From contig CM077595.1 of the NCBI GenBank assembly GCA_039654915.1, forward strand, positions 88,887,501-88,951,500: a DNA stretch of 64,000 nucleotides. Reading direction: 5' to 3'. A program made the translations under genes and the position numbers. This DNA is from Aquilaria yunnanensis (Eukaryota > Streptophyta > Magnoliopsida > Malvales > Thymelaeaceae). Of the stretch, positions 31,661 to 43,319 are shown in pieces. The notes under the pieces are model-generated. The model worked only from the letters and a program-made list of their open reading frames with translations. It was not told the DNA's origin and did no database searches. Position 1 is the stretch's first letter; each line of letters starts with the position of its first letter.

Positions 31661-33640
31661 GATTTGGAACATAAATTTTGCTTAAAGACCATACCAAATA
31701 GAGTAAAATCAAATTTATTTTATTTTATTTTTTTGTTTTCAAGTTTTGACGACACCTTTCTCCGTAAATTAATAATTACTCCGCCTAAATCACTTTTAAT
31801 CCCTTAAACGACGTTTCTTCAGGCATTTTCATCCTTGAATATTAGAAAAGTGTAATTGAGTCCCTCAACTATAAAAGATGAGGCACTTAAACCATTTGAT
31901 TCATTAACTCGCTTCATATTCAATTATTTGATACTAACTCCATCAAATTTTTAATGGTTGCCATTACTTGGTTCTAAGATTCTAAAGCTTTAAGTCCTAA
32001 TTAAAAATACATAACTTTAAGTACTTAACAGTAATTATGCGCAGATTTATTAGGGGTGCATATACATGTTACCAACACAAAACCATAAGGACCAAGAGTG
32101 TAATTAAGTTAAAAAGTTTGTGTGGTAGAATCAAGCCCTCTCTTTCGAAAGATTCGTGAATCAAGCCCCAGTAAGATTATTTTGCTGTGCATCAAATTGA
32201 ACCACATGCTCCGCCACATCAATTCTTTTGAGTTTCATTCTTTCCACCATATTCTAAGTCCTAAAATCTGCTAATTTTTAACATTTAAGTCATAAAGCCT
32301 TTCAAAATTTGGTATAAGTCTTAAAGCTTAATTTGTTTCTGTAAGTAATATATAAGATTTTGTTCATGTTTTTTCTTTCGAAAGAGATTGCATTGATGTT
32401 AATAAATGTAAAAAATCAAAATTAAGCACTAAGATAGCAAAAAATAAGAGAATTAGATAAATACAAAATTATTTATAGAATTTATTAATTTACTTGTTAA
32501 ATCTTCAAATCAAATTGTTGTTTTACCAATAATTTATTTTATCTGCATTTAATTCGATTTACTTATTGGTCTGGTGATCAAAAGTTATTACGTAAATTAA
32601 TTTTTTAGTAAATATTATTTGCATGTACAGAATCATATTATATTTAGTATTTAAATTTTTTTTTCTATTTTTTTCATGTACAGAATCATATATTATTTTA
32701 TTAAAGTCAATAGAGATAGTTATTTTGCAGAATTGGAAAATTGTGAAAATACCTATAAAACCTAAGAGAGTAGAAGAGCCTTTACACTCCTGTTGTTCTT
32801 GGACAATGGACTTCCCTAAGTTGTATGAAAATGGAGATTTGCAGCGCAGTTATGTTTTTGTCACATTAAAAATTAAATAATGTATTATGTTTATTTTGCT
32901 GAGCTTTTATCAGGAACCAAAACCATTTGAAAGATGATATTCTATCTATAAGCTCACTTGAGTAAATTTTGTTATAAAGTAAGTAATTTTTTATACTATA
33001 TGAACTTTTTACCGTACCTAACCCAATAAGAGAAAAGTCAATTGAGCATGCACTTTTCTAGACAAATATTTTAAAAGTACATTTTAACTTTCGAAACTTC
33101 GAAATGAAGTACGAGTTAACTGAATAATGATTATGTATTAAAAATAATCACTTGTAATATATTTTCAGTAAATATTCCTAAACACGGCCGATCATATCGA
33201 CAATCCCTCCTCCTTATGTAGCTACTATGACTGTACAAGTCTAGGTAACTGACAACTCAAAGCCTCACTGTCCAATTTCCTTTAAAATTAAAATAAAAAA
33301 AATTCGTCCTACTTAACAAAGAGAGAGGGGAAAAAAGAAGAAGAAAGAATACATACCAACAACAACAAGAATAATAATCTAGTCTCGTTATAAGGTTTTA
33401 TTTTCATGCCAATACTTGGCCAGCATATATCCATTCGTCTCGTTATAAGGTTTATTTTCAGGCAATCCATGTCTGTGTTTTTTTTTTTTTTCAGCAGTAA
33501 TTTTTATATATACCATTGTTCTTTAAATTTGTGCCTTTTGATTAAGTAATTAACTAATTTTTGTGGCTTGTTTCAGCCAAAATAAATAATTAAAGGCGGA
33601 AGAAAAAGAAAAGGCAAGCCAGGAAACTTAAACATCAAAT
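31661..33640. other. AT-rich intergenic stretch
   Basis: No gene, RNA or clear transposon. Phrases near 31785-32120 (TTTTAATCCCTTAAACG, GTGTAATTAAGTTAAAAAG) resemble decayed terminal repeats of Mutator-like elements, but I cannot delimit one. Confidence 0.3.
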
Positions 33641-34277
33641 CTGCATGGAAGGCCCATCTGATGTGTCCATAATAAAAAGTCCGGTCCTTCGTACATGGAG
33701 GTCAGGCCTGACTTTCGAGAAGCGTGTCAGTAACTGGTTGGGTTGTGGTCCAATTCACTCCAAGCCGATCTACCAAACACTCCGGCCCACCCAGCCCCTC
33801 TCATGTTTTATTTGGGAAAAAGCATTTATAGCATTTTATATATTTATTTTCTAACCTTTATTTCTTTGTTAAGGCCAAATGCCCCACAAGCCCTGTATTT
33901 GTTCTACGAGCAAGAGTTGGTCTTTAGTTCAACCCTTATTTCCATCTGGTTATTCCATATGTATGAATAAAACACAATGTTAAACCATATCAAGATTATA
34001 TGTTCATAGGACGTTCACAACATTCTTACAGTACTGCTTGATATGGAAAACTGTAATATATAACATGAGTATACGTCCCCGCCACATAGGTAAAGTGGCA
34101 AAGGAACATCCGTATTAAAAGGGGAAGTCATCGTTTCAGATACTGTCTTTCTCACTTCCTCTAAAAAATAATGTTTAATGTTGGTTATAATGCTACGCAT
34201 CCAAAAAAAGTAGGCACTCTCTCCTAGCCTTAGAAATAAATAAGTTAATTATAATTTGCTCTTTGAGGATTAGGCAA
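33641..34277. other. Intergenic stretch with a short GC-richer patch
   Basis: A 69-codon frame at 33645-33854 lies in a locally GC-richer patch (ending near 33810). I do not recognise the product and consider it more likely old repeat than gene. Confidence 0.25.
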
Positions 34278-35053
34278 AGTGTTAAAATATCGTTATTGCT
34301 AGGTACGACACACCCCGAATTTTTAATGTGTACCGCGCTGCATACTATTACCGTTTTCACAAAAAAATAAATGTTAGAATATTATTTTAAAATGATATAA
34401 TTTATTCAATAATTTATTTTTACACATTTTATATGTATTCTAATTTTTCTCATCATAATTTATCAAATATAAATAAAATATATATGATAAAATATTTTTT
34501 TAATACAAAAACCATAAAAAAATGTTTTATAAAGAGCAAAACAAATAATTCTAAAACAACTAATTTATTGATATAAGAGAAAAAAATAATAATTTAATAA
34601 TAAAAATATATTTTTTAATACTACATTGAGTTCCTATGTGGCTTAAAGTATAAAGCTTCGTTCCTAGTTTGTTATGTAAAAGCGACACATTCATCCATTA
34701 AATTTTTATATTAACTAAAAAAATTAATAAAAATAAAAATAAATATTTATTTTATAATATTTGCATTATTTATATTTTAATGTTTTATATATTTATGATA
34801 TTTTGATGTAAAATAAAAAAAATAGCCTCGAAAAGTAAAATATCACGGTACGTACTACATAGTATTTGCGGTATACCACGGTTTTTTTTTACAAAATGTA
34901 TACAAAAGGTGAGTGGTATACGAAATACCACAAAATACTGCAATATACTGCGATATACCGCACAGTAAAATGACAAAAATGTGAAAATATTTGTACTGCG
35001 TACCTGCAGAAAATGGCATACCGCTTGGTATACTACGGTATTTAACACTATGC
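34278..35053. mobile_element. hAT-like element with GGTATACCG-rich interior
   Basis: Left GTGTTAAAATATCG and right CGGTATTTAACAC are inverted, and homology extends inward (GTGTACCGC versus GTACTGCGTACC). The right half is packed with GGTATACCG, ACTGCGATATACC-like words, a known style of plant hAT MITE. Target duplication not clear. Frames inside are not genes. Confidence 0.55.
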
Positions 35054-35056
35054 GTT

Positions 35057-35685
35057 TAGGTGAAATTACACTTTATCTCATCCTGTTTAAAAAATACACT
35101 TTACTTCCTACTTTTTTAACATAGTCTAACAGTAACTTATGAAATTTTAATTTACACTATACGATTGTAATCTTCAAATAATTTTAATCTGTATAGTATT
35201 TTTTATAATTAATTAACATTTAAAAAATACCCCATCTGTTTCACAAAGGTTGGTCATTTTACCTTTTTTTACTAAAGTTTGACTTAAATATATTTATATT
35301 AATTTCTATTGTAAAAATTTTTCAAAAAAATATATTTATAAACTAGAGTCTTTAAGGTATAATTTTCATATAAAAATTTTATATTTATATAAGAAATTTT
35401 GAAAGAAAGAAAATCATGAGTTAATTGTTGTAAATAGTAAAGAGGACAAACTTTGCGAGACAGAGGTAGCACTATTTTAAAAATTGAAAGAAATACAGAA
35501 AAAAATCATAATTTAAAATGTCCATTAGCAATAAAAAAAATATCATATAGATTGAAATTACTGGGATATGACTACCGTAATGTTTAAATTAAGATTTCAA
35601 AAGTTATTGTTGGACTGTATTTAAAAGGCAAGGGCAAAGTATATATTTTTAAAACATAAAGGGGCAAAGTGTAATTTTACCTAAA
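35057..35685. mobile_element. Long-TIR element (Mutator-like) carrying a nested MITE
   Basis: Ends AGGTGAAATTACACTTTATC and ATTTTACCT (preceded by GGGGCAAAGTGTA) are inverted over ~55 bp with mismatches. No exact target duplication. A 237-bp TA-flanked MITE sits inside at 35230-35466. Confidence 0.5.
35230..35466. mobile_element. Stowaway-like MITE nested in the 35.1-kb element
   Basis: CCCCATCTGTTTCACAAAGG at the left and CTTTGCGAGACAGAGG at the right are inverted, flanked by TA at 35228-35229 and 35467-35468. Resembles CTCCCTCCGTCCC-type mariner MITEs. Confidence 0.6.
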
Positions 35686-36049
35686 GCTCAGAGGTCAAAT
35701 TGTAATTATCCTAAATAAATATCTCTTAACTATGTAACTTATTAGTAAAATGCTTTTGATTACCAAAATAAAAACATAGGTATACCCATTAATCACAATT
35801 GCATTTCATAGGAACAATACCCTCCACCAAAAAGGGACAAAGAAAAAACAACATAACTGAAACTTAAAACTGACAAAACAAAAAATAAACAATAAACAAA
35901 TGAAACACTCGATTCATTATTCCCAATTTCTCACTGCCTTTATCTCTCTCACCTACAACACCTTGGCTCACGAATAATTGACATGGGGCACTAAATACAT
36001 TTTTTTTCAATGTAAGCAACTAAATAATCATTTATCAATTGATCTCTCA

Positions 36050-36600
36050 TTCAATTCCACAATCAATTTTTCATGATATTTATTGGAGAAAAAGCTTTCT
36101 CAGCACTTAGCAACTGGAAAAATTAATGCTAACTTCACAAGTAGATAAACAAGTGGATACACAATATGTTTCATTCTGCAAACCAACTCTTGAGTAAGAG
36201 TACTTATCCTTTTAATATTTTAAAAATTGATATCAGAGCGCATATCAATAATATAAACGTTTAACTGACTATCAAGTGTTATAAGCTCAGTTGCAGAAAA
36301 TTTTGATGGGTACAACTGACCAGGACGAATTAATTTTTGCTTATTAAATGCTGAAAATGAGTTATTAGGATTTACGTATGCAACATAAAGGAGCAATTCT
36401 GTACTTGCCACTGTGAATCAATTATCAAGCTCTTGCAATTGCCTATATAGAATTTCAATGAATAAATCTATGCAATAGTGATACAAGTTTTCAATACGTG
36501 CTTGCTTTGATCGACTGTTTTTAGAATCAACATCTATTTTATGAGAGAACTGAGCTTCTTTTGGTAAAATTTTCAAGTACTTCTCCATAGCATAAACTAC
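36050..36600 (-). pseudogene. hAT transposase relic (ZMYM1/TTF-type)
   Basis: On the minus strand, frames at 36590-36412 and 36411-36220 read like the middle of plant hAT transposases related to zinc-finger MYM-type 1 proteins (for example LYHYCIDLFIEILYRQLQEL, then LNPNNSFSAF-like YVNPNNSFSAFNKQKL). Further down (about 36180-36070) a dimerisation-domain-like YPLVYLLVKLALIFPVA and INIMKN follow, in shifted frames. In-frame stops and shifts show it is dead. Confidence 0.6.
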
Positions 36601-38752
36601 ATAAAAATAAAAAATAAAAATAAAAATTCACACAATAATAATAATATATACTACATATTTTACAAATTGACATATTAAGATTTTAAAATTTTAAAATTAC
36701 CTGAAAAATATCAGAGATAAACATAATGCAATGCAACTTAAGGTTGGAGATAGCCGAGAGGCTTGTGACAATTGAAGAGAAGGAAGAGTTGATCTGAAAA
36801 AGCCTGAGAAAGAAAAAGGCTTCCACCGCCCGCTGGCCTCCTACGGGAATTAACAGCGTATTTTGGGGGTAGAAATTTTTCAGCACCTTTTAATTTAGTG
36901 AGACTGTAGGCTTTAGGGTAGGCTTTACGTTCTTTTAGGCGGCAATACGGCAGACTTTTTATTTTGTTCCGTTTTTCATCCAGATGTAAACTTGATAACT
37001 AATAAGATTCCTCATGTGTGTCAAATGCTATATTTATACTAATAATTACTGTATCATATAGTTTAGTCACTAACTTTCACATAATTTTATCTTGATCACT
37101 CATAAAAACTAAATTCATGCTCTCTTTAATTTAGTGGGGGCATCACTAAAAATTCTCTTAGGGCAAAATGAATATATTTTAAAAAATTATATACCAAATA
37201 CATATTTTCTCCAAAACTCAGTGGTGGCAGTAATTAACGTAGCGCCGCCCCTAATGATATCACAATCAATTTAAACCAACCAAAATAAGCTTAGACCACT
37301 CCTTGAACACTGCTACCTATATTAATGCCCACTGGATAGACCATCAGACGAGCTCAAAACAACTAGAGAATGCCGAACAAATTGGCCAATAAACCGATAA
37401 GATTTGATGGAACGATGTTGTGTGGAAGCTCAATAATATTAAAAGTATTGAAGATTGCTAGCAGATGAGGATGATCGGGTGAAACAAACAGAAATCAATG
37501 GGTCAAACTTGAACAACATCAAAACTCGACCAAAAAATCTGCGGATCTGAAGAGGAGCGGCAGTAAAGAAAGAAACAAGAGGGATGCAACTAGGTTTTGC
37601 ATATGTTTTTTAAAGCTTATTCTTATTCCATCTCCAACGTTATGTAAACATTAGTAATTCCAGCTATTGAAATATTAATTGTCAAAGCCCTAACTTAGTA
37701 GGTAATGTACACAAGTACCAACAATCAAAATTTTGATAAGGTTCACTTTCACATATTACTAAGAAGTTCAAGCCTCCCGGTAATGTATGTATGTGTGTGT
37801 GCATATAGAAATGTCATACTCAATTAGATCATTGTGTTGACTCTTAAAGGCCCCTGGATGGTTGAACTTGCTCTTGTTCTTTTAGTAATACTATGATTAA
37901 TGAATTCAATCAAATCCTACCCCCACCATTTCTTAGATTCGTTTTTCTGAAAACCTTTTTACTTTTGTTTTTTTGAAATGAAAACAGGGAGTGGAGTTGA
38001 AAAGGGAGGCGTTTGTTACGGTGGAATGTTAAAGAAGTTAAAGAACACACTGTTATATATTCCAGTAAGTTCCACACACAAAATTCTTTGCTTATGGCAA
38101 TGGCGATGTTAATTGATACTAACAATCTGGACATATATTTAAACGTTTCTAGAGTATTATCGCTTAATTACAGTGGACGAGCGAGATTGATTGAGTATAT
38201 TCGCGACGCCATTAGTTTTTAAAGTCTAACAAAGTTTTCAATTGCATAACTAGGTACTTTTACTTCATTTTTTAAACTAGTTATACCATAAAATTTCAGT
38301 AATTCTATAATTAAATAACTCTCTTGTGATGTTGGGGATTAAGATGATTAAAAATTACCTCAATAAGATGATTAAAAATTAAAGAAAAATTCGAGGCATA
38401 AATTCATGGCGCGAAAAGTGAGGAGTCGGGAGCATATATTTTTTTTTTCATGGTTGGAAGATAAAAATAACGACAATTACTCAATTTGTAAATCTATTGA
38501 ACTTCAGTCGTGTAATTAAAAAAATAAAAATCTATTGTTAATGAGCACGAGGGGTAGAGGGATTTTTTTTCAATGCTTAGTAACTGGAACAAATACCACC
38601 AATTAATCAACAACATAAACAAACAACCGAAAACAAATTTAATTACAGGGTACTACATTAAAAAATAAAGGAGATTATTGATTAAAATATAATGAAGAGA
38701 ATTGGCGAAAGAAATTTGTCTTTGTAATATTTTGGGTAACCGGGGTATATAG
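36601..38752. other. Intergenic stretch
   Basis: Mixed composition. A 69-codon plus-strand frame at 38013-38222 is coding-like in its second half, but I recognise nothing. A 67-codon minus frame at 36683-36886 lies next to the hAT relic. No gene called. Confidence 0.3.
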
Positions 38753-40005
38753 TTTATTTTTATGTCATAAATGGTACTGAAATTTTAAGTTTGTCCTATT
38801 GAATTAAAAAAATCTCATGTTGTGCGTTTTAATTAGATATTTTTAGTAGATTTTACCGTTAAATCAAACAAAAAGATATTGAAATGATATTAAATAATAC
38901 TAAAATAAATTTAGAATAATAACTTTAATTCTCATCACTAATTTTAGCCCTTAACTTCCGCTAAAATCAATTGTGTTTTCTCTCACCTATACCCGCCACC
39001 TAAAACCCTCATCTCTCATCTCTGCCGTCGCCAACCAAGAAGCTGCCACCATCTCCAACCGCCAGCTAGCCGTTGGCACCAACTGCCTTCCAGGGCCACC
39101 CCGAGCTTTGCCTGACTATCGGCGGTGCTCTCAATTGAAGAACAGAAGGAGTGTGACCCATCCCCCACCGTGATCTATGTCCGATCCACCGCGCCCCATC
39201 GTCACTGTTCGTCATCTGACCTCCAAGGGGCCACCCCAGCCTTCGTTGTCAATACCTTGCCCCTACCCCAACTTTCTCACTCACTCCTACTTGGAGAGTA
39301 CGTGTGGCAAATTTGATGCCTATGGTGGATTTGGATTCCAAGACAAACTCCTTGCGGGTAAATCTAGAGAGCATATTGGATTTGACCACCCTGAAATCGT
39401 CGATTAACACCGCTCCACTAGCCTCGACTCCTGCACTGCCTCTTCTCGTTTCACACGAATCAACAGACGCGATGCGACCACGTCTGTTTGTCTTCAGACT
39501 TGCCTGGAAAATTAAAGACCTGAAAAACAAATGCAATATTTAATGAATCCAGGCACAGCTCCCTCTCTCCCTTTGTTTTCCGCCCTCAACCCAATAATAG
39601 TCCCAATAATCCAAGGCAAAGTGAGAAAGCCCTTGATTGTTATTTCAAGGAAGAAGCTCTGTGTAATGGGAGGGTCGTCGATGACGAAGGAGGGCTATGG
39701 GCATGATAGAGGAGGGTTGGTAGATTTGGGTGCACTGGATTACCTGGGAGTACAATTGAAGTAGATTTGCATTGATTCCGGTTGCTAATCTAGGTTTTGG
39801 TCCTCTTGCTTGTGGAAGAGTAGATTTAGGATAGGAGTAGGTTTAAAAGTTGAAGGTTTAGAATTATTGATTGAAAAATTTTGAAGACTAAAATTGTTAT
39901 TAAAAATTTCTTTTAATGTTATCTAATGTCATGTTAGTATTTACCATTCGATGTTTGATAGGACAAACTTAAATATTTAGTGCCCATTTAAGACATAAAA
40001 ATAAA
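38753..40005. mobile_element. Long-TIR (Mutator-like) element with GC-rich cargo
   Basis: Ends TTTATTTTTATGTCATAAAT (left) and ATTTAAGACATAAAAATAAA (right) are inverted. Homology continues with TTAAGTTTGTCCTAT / ATAGGACAAACTTAA. The core at ~38970-39770 is GC-rich, unlike the ends. No target duplication recognised, so superfamily is inferred. Confidence 0.6.
38970..39770 (+). pseudogene. Captured fragment in the 38.8-kb element
   Basis: Overlapping plus-strand frames of 60-79 codons (for example 39304-39543 and 39531-39764), none dominant. It resembles broken coding sequence from a donor gene I cannot name. Confidence 0.3.
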
Positions 40006-40153
40006 TTAAGTTATGTCTAATGAACTTTACCCCAATATTTTGGCTTGCCTTTGGCTTTCCTACAATCAAAGTATATGGGCGGTTGAAGTGATTTTTTCTC
40101 CTCTGCCAACATTTGGTCGACAACCTAAATTGAGACCATGCACTATTAATATA

Positions 40154-40544
40154 CTCCATCCTCCAAAATTATTGTAAAATATTTTATTTTGGACATTTTA
40201 TAATATCTGTAATATTTTAATACCTGTACTTTATCTGTCTAAAAAAGGATGACAAATATTTTTTTTGTTTATTCAAAAAATGATGAATTGTTTCCTATTT
40301 TTTTAAAATTTTTAATATCTAATTCATTTTACTACCTTCATTTAAATTCTCTCAACATAAATAAAAAAAACTACACAAAATCCAAAAAAGAAAGAATTTT
40401 TTTATACTCCTCATTTAACTCTCACAATACAAAAATAAAAAAGGATTTCTTTTTAATTATTTTAGCTTCAAAGGTTACATAAATTACACCTATTAATCTC
40501 TGTGTCAAAAAAAAAAATTATCATCCAAAATCTAATAGAGGGAG
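40154..40544. mobile_element. Stowaway-like MITE
   Basis: Left CTCCATCCTCCAAAATTATTG and right CTAATAGAGGGAG are inverted ends of CTCCNTCC type, flanked by TA at 40152-40153 and 40545-40546. AT-rich interior, no ORF. Confidence 0.6.
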
Positions 40545-40546
40545 TA

Positions 40547-41897
40547 AATTACTTTATCATACTACCATTTAAACTATCATTTTAATATTCACTATTTTTA
40601 ACTTTTTCAATTTACATGTAAAAAATTAGAAGTAAAGGTGAAAATAACATATAAATTTTTTACTTTTTAATTTATGTATTAAATCAAATGGTTCAACAGA
40701 TATGAGATGAAGTGAGTAATTAACAAACTTTAAACTTGAATTTAGATTGTTGCAACCTGTGAAGTGTTTGGTAAGGAAAAAAAGAACCATGCATAGGATA
40801 TTTATGCTAAACAAAATGAAATTGCTTCAAGACCCAACCGCCGTAGAAATTCCTTTTTGAATGCTTATAATTAAATTCAAACATATAGTAGCTTGATTCT
40901 TACTGCAATTGACATACAAAGCATTATATCATGTGGTCAGTTAAAGTTTACATCTTAACTTGTGTAAGATATTACTTTTATTATAGTCAGTAGGTGGGTT
41001 TAGGTTGTGTGAGATATAATATAGAATAGATTAAGTTATGGAATCTCTTTTATATCCTTTAATTTCTCTTGTAATATTTTAAGTATAAAAAAGAAAAAAA
41101 ATTCAAATATCAATTAAACAACAACAAGCAAGGTACAATTCTAAGTTAGTATGACGACTCTGCAGTCATGAGTACGTGAAACATATCACTAAGCAACGAC
41201 CAAACCCGACCTTTGATATTATGTTATAATATCTAACCTAAAATTAATTGGAAAATAGCAATATGCGGAGAGATATTATTATCATATAAAATTTCCCCTT
41301 TCCCCTTTTTTTTGGGTGCAACTTTGTAGTCAGGAATGTGATTGAAGCCCATATAGAGAATCCAACTTGGTACTTATACTTGGGCTGGTAGTGTAAGCAT
41401 TTCGGCTGTAATTGTGAAGGAAGCGTGAGGATGAGGTTGGTAGCTGGGTTGAAGTTGCTGGGAGACAGAAAGCGGCAAAAGGAAAAGAGAGCATCAGAAA
41501 ATAAGCAATCCCAGCAAGCAAAGTAAAAAGGAAGAAGGAGACAGGAACGGCTAGAAAATCATCTGGCGATTGCAGGAATCTGGGTCACAGTTGCTAGTGT
41601 GACCTGCAAGCATGCCCAGGAATCTCATCTTTATGCAAGTCTAACTCACAAGCCGTTCTATCAACAGTAGAGCCGGAGGCAGAGATCAATAGTGCAATTG
41701 GTGTCAACGGAATAAGAAAATAAACCATTCTGAGTAACCAACTTTTTTTTATACCAATCTTGAAATTTCAAGTTTTTGTCAGCTGTATGGATGAATCGAT
41801 CCCTTTCTGGATTCCGTCCCCTTCTTTATAATGTCATTCATTTAGTCTGTGCGTTTTCCGCATGCAAGTTATACCCTTTTCTTTCTTTAACATCCCT
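40547..41897. other. Intergenic and distal upstream region of the proline-rich gene
   Basis: AT-rich to ~41300, then mixed. The frame at 41330-41521 (minus) begins with TTG rather than ATG and is not called. No other gene seen. Confidence 0.35.
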
Positions 41898-41901
41898 TCG
41901 T

Positions 41902-41911
41902 TATATACATA
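41902..41911 (+). promoter_or_regulatory. Probable TATA box of the proline-rich gene
   Basis: TATATACATATAT-like sequence starting near 41902, ~90 bases before the ATG at 41994. Confidence 0.4.
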
Positions 41912-41993
41912 TATCTAAGCAACCTCTTGCCCACACCATCTTCCATCTCCCTCTTGCTCGCTCCGGTGACTTGCGAGACCTATCTTATCGTTA

Positions 41994-43319
41994 ATGGCGA
42001 CCAATCAGCCCAACCAGCCCCGCCCTTGGCTGCGTTTAACATCCCTAGCCCGTCCCACCATCCCTGGACCTGCCCCAGCTGCTGCTCCTGCCCCAGCTCC
42101 TCCTCCTGTTCCACGACCCACATTGAGGCCACTGCCTCAAGCTCCACCACCAGCTGCCCCTGCTCCGCCAGCAGCAGCTTCCCCAGCTCCCGCAGCTCCT
42201 CCTGCTCCTGCTGCAGCTCCACCTGCTCCTTTTCGACCCACACTCAGGCCACTAACTCAAGTTCCAGCACCAGCTGCCCCAACACCACCTGCTCCTGCTC
42301 CAACGGCCCAGCCACCTGCGCCGGTGATTGTAGCACCCTCTGTTCCTGAACCCCGGGCCTCAGTGCTGGGCCGCCCGTTTGCATCTCCTCCCTCCCAAAC
42401 ATATCAGGTTCCCACCACCACATCGGTCCCCACTTCTCCGGCCAAGCCTGTGACTGCTACACCTCCCAGGGCAGCCCCTACGGCTGCTCCTGCCGCTTCA
42501 CCCCCTAAGCCTGCAGCTGTGCCCCTGACTAGTGGAGGCCCCGCAGCTGTTCCTCCAGCTTCGCCCACAACAAAGTCAGTGAAAACCACTTCTTCTCCAA
42601 CCGGGAGACTTCCCTACAGGCCCATTGCAGCCACCGGAAATGGAAGTCCAACTGCCTCATCAAGGACACTGAAGCCGGCAGCGGAAACTCCACCACAGTC
42701 TCCGCCGCGCAAGCCTACTGCTCCGCCGCCTTCTCCTCTTACTCTGCCTCCCGCCCAACTGAAATCCCAAGAAAAGCTCGAACCCGTAATCCCTATCGAG
42801 GCAGAGCAGAAAACAGTGCTCGTCCAGAAGACAGTCGGAAAGCCCAGCTCTCCACACATCGACGGGAAACATGAACCTGCGAAGAAACATGCCGACAAGG
42901 AACAGAAGGCCCACCACAAGAAGCTATCTTCGGATTCGGAGGAAACAGGAGTGAGGATCATAACCATTGCCGGCGAGAACAAAGGTGCTTTTATGGAGCT
43001 GATCAAACCGCCCAAGGGTCATCCGCATTATCTCCAGAAGAAAGGGCAAGGTACTCCTTTGAGCGATGGCAGTAGCGAGTTCCAGAGCTACAGCAGCAGC
43101 GACGAAGGGAAACAGCAGAAGAGAGACTTGCGCCAGAAATCGAAGACGCAGGTGCCGACGAATGCTTACATGAACAGCAACGTCCAGGGCGTGAATAACT
43201 CGATCGTGTACAACTCTTCCTACACCCACCACGACCCCGGAGTTCACGCTGTTTTCTCGAGGAAGCCGGCCGGCGGTGGCGGAGGATTTTACGTGAAGGA
43301 GCATACAAACGTCGAATGA
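41994..43319 (+). CDS. Proline/alanine-rich protein with conserved C-terminal region (function unknown)
   Basis: The intronless 441-residue protein is often auto-annotated as gp1-like or extensin-like because residues 20-250 are almost all Pro, Ala, Ser and Thr. A 40-residue internal duplication is visible: RPTLRPLPQ (41-49) and RPTLRPLTQ (81-89). There is no N-terminal signal peptide (MATNQPNQPRPWLRL), so a cell-wall role is doubtful. After a charged Lys/His-rich linker (283-312) comes a non-repetitive C-terminal region: TGVRIITIAGENKGAFMELI (318-337), a Ser-rich SYSSSDEG, then NNSIVYNSSYTHHDPGVH (401-418) and a Gly run. I recall this C-terminus as conserved in otherwise uncharacterised plant proteins. 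Start chosen at the first ATG after the TATA box. Confidence 0.8.
   Translation: MATNQPNQPRPWLRLTSLARPTIPGPAPAAAPAPAPPPVPRPTLRPLPQAPPPAAPAPPAAASPAPAAPPAPAAAPPAPFRPTLRPLTQVPAPAAPTPPAPAPTAQPPAPVIVAPSVPEPRASVLGRPFASPPSQTYQVPTTTSVPTSPAKPVTATPPRAAPTAAPAASPPKPAAVPLTSGGPAAVPPASPTTKSVKTTSSPTGRLPYRPIAATGNGSPTASSRTLKPAAETPPQSPPRKPTAPPPSPLTLPPAQLKSQEKLEPVIPIEAEQKTVLVQKTVGKPSSPHIDGKHEPAKKHADKEQKAHHKKLSSDSEETGVRIITIAGENKGAFMELIKPPKGHPHYLQKKGQGTPLSDGSSEFQSYSSSDEGKQQKRDLRQKSKTQVPTNAYMNSNVQGVNNSIVYNSSYTHHDPGVHAVFSRKPAGGGGGFYVKEHTNVE

Noticed and set aside
41330..41521. Small secreted peptide on the minus strand (hydrophobic start)
   Set aside because: The frame begins with TTG, not ATG, and there is no clear promoter or family.
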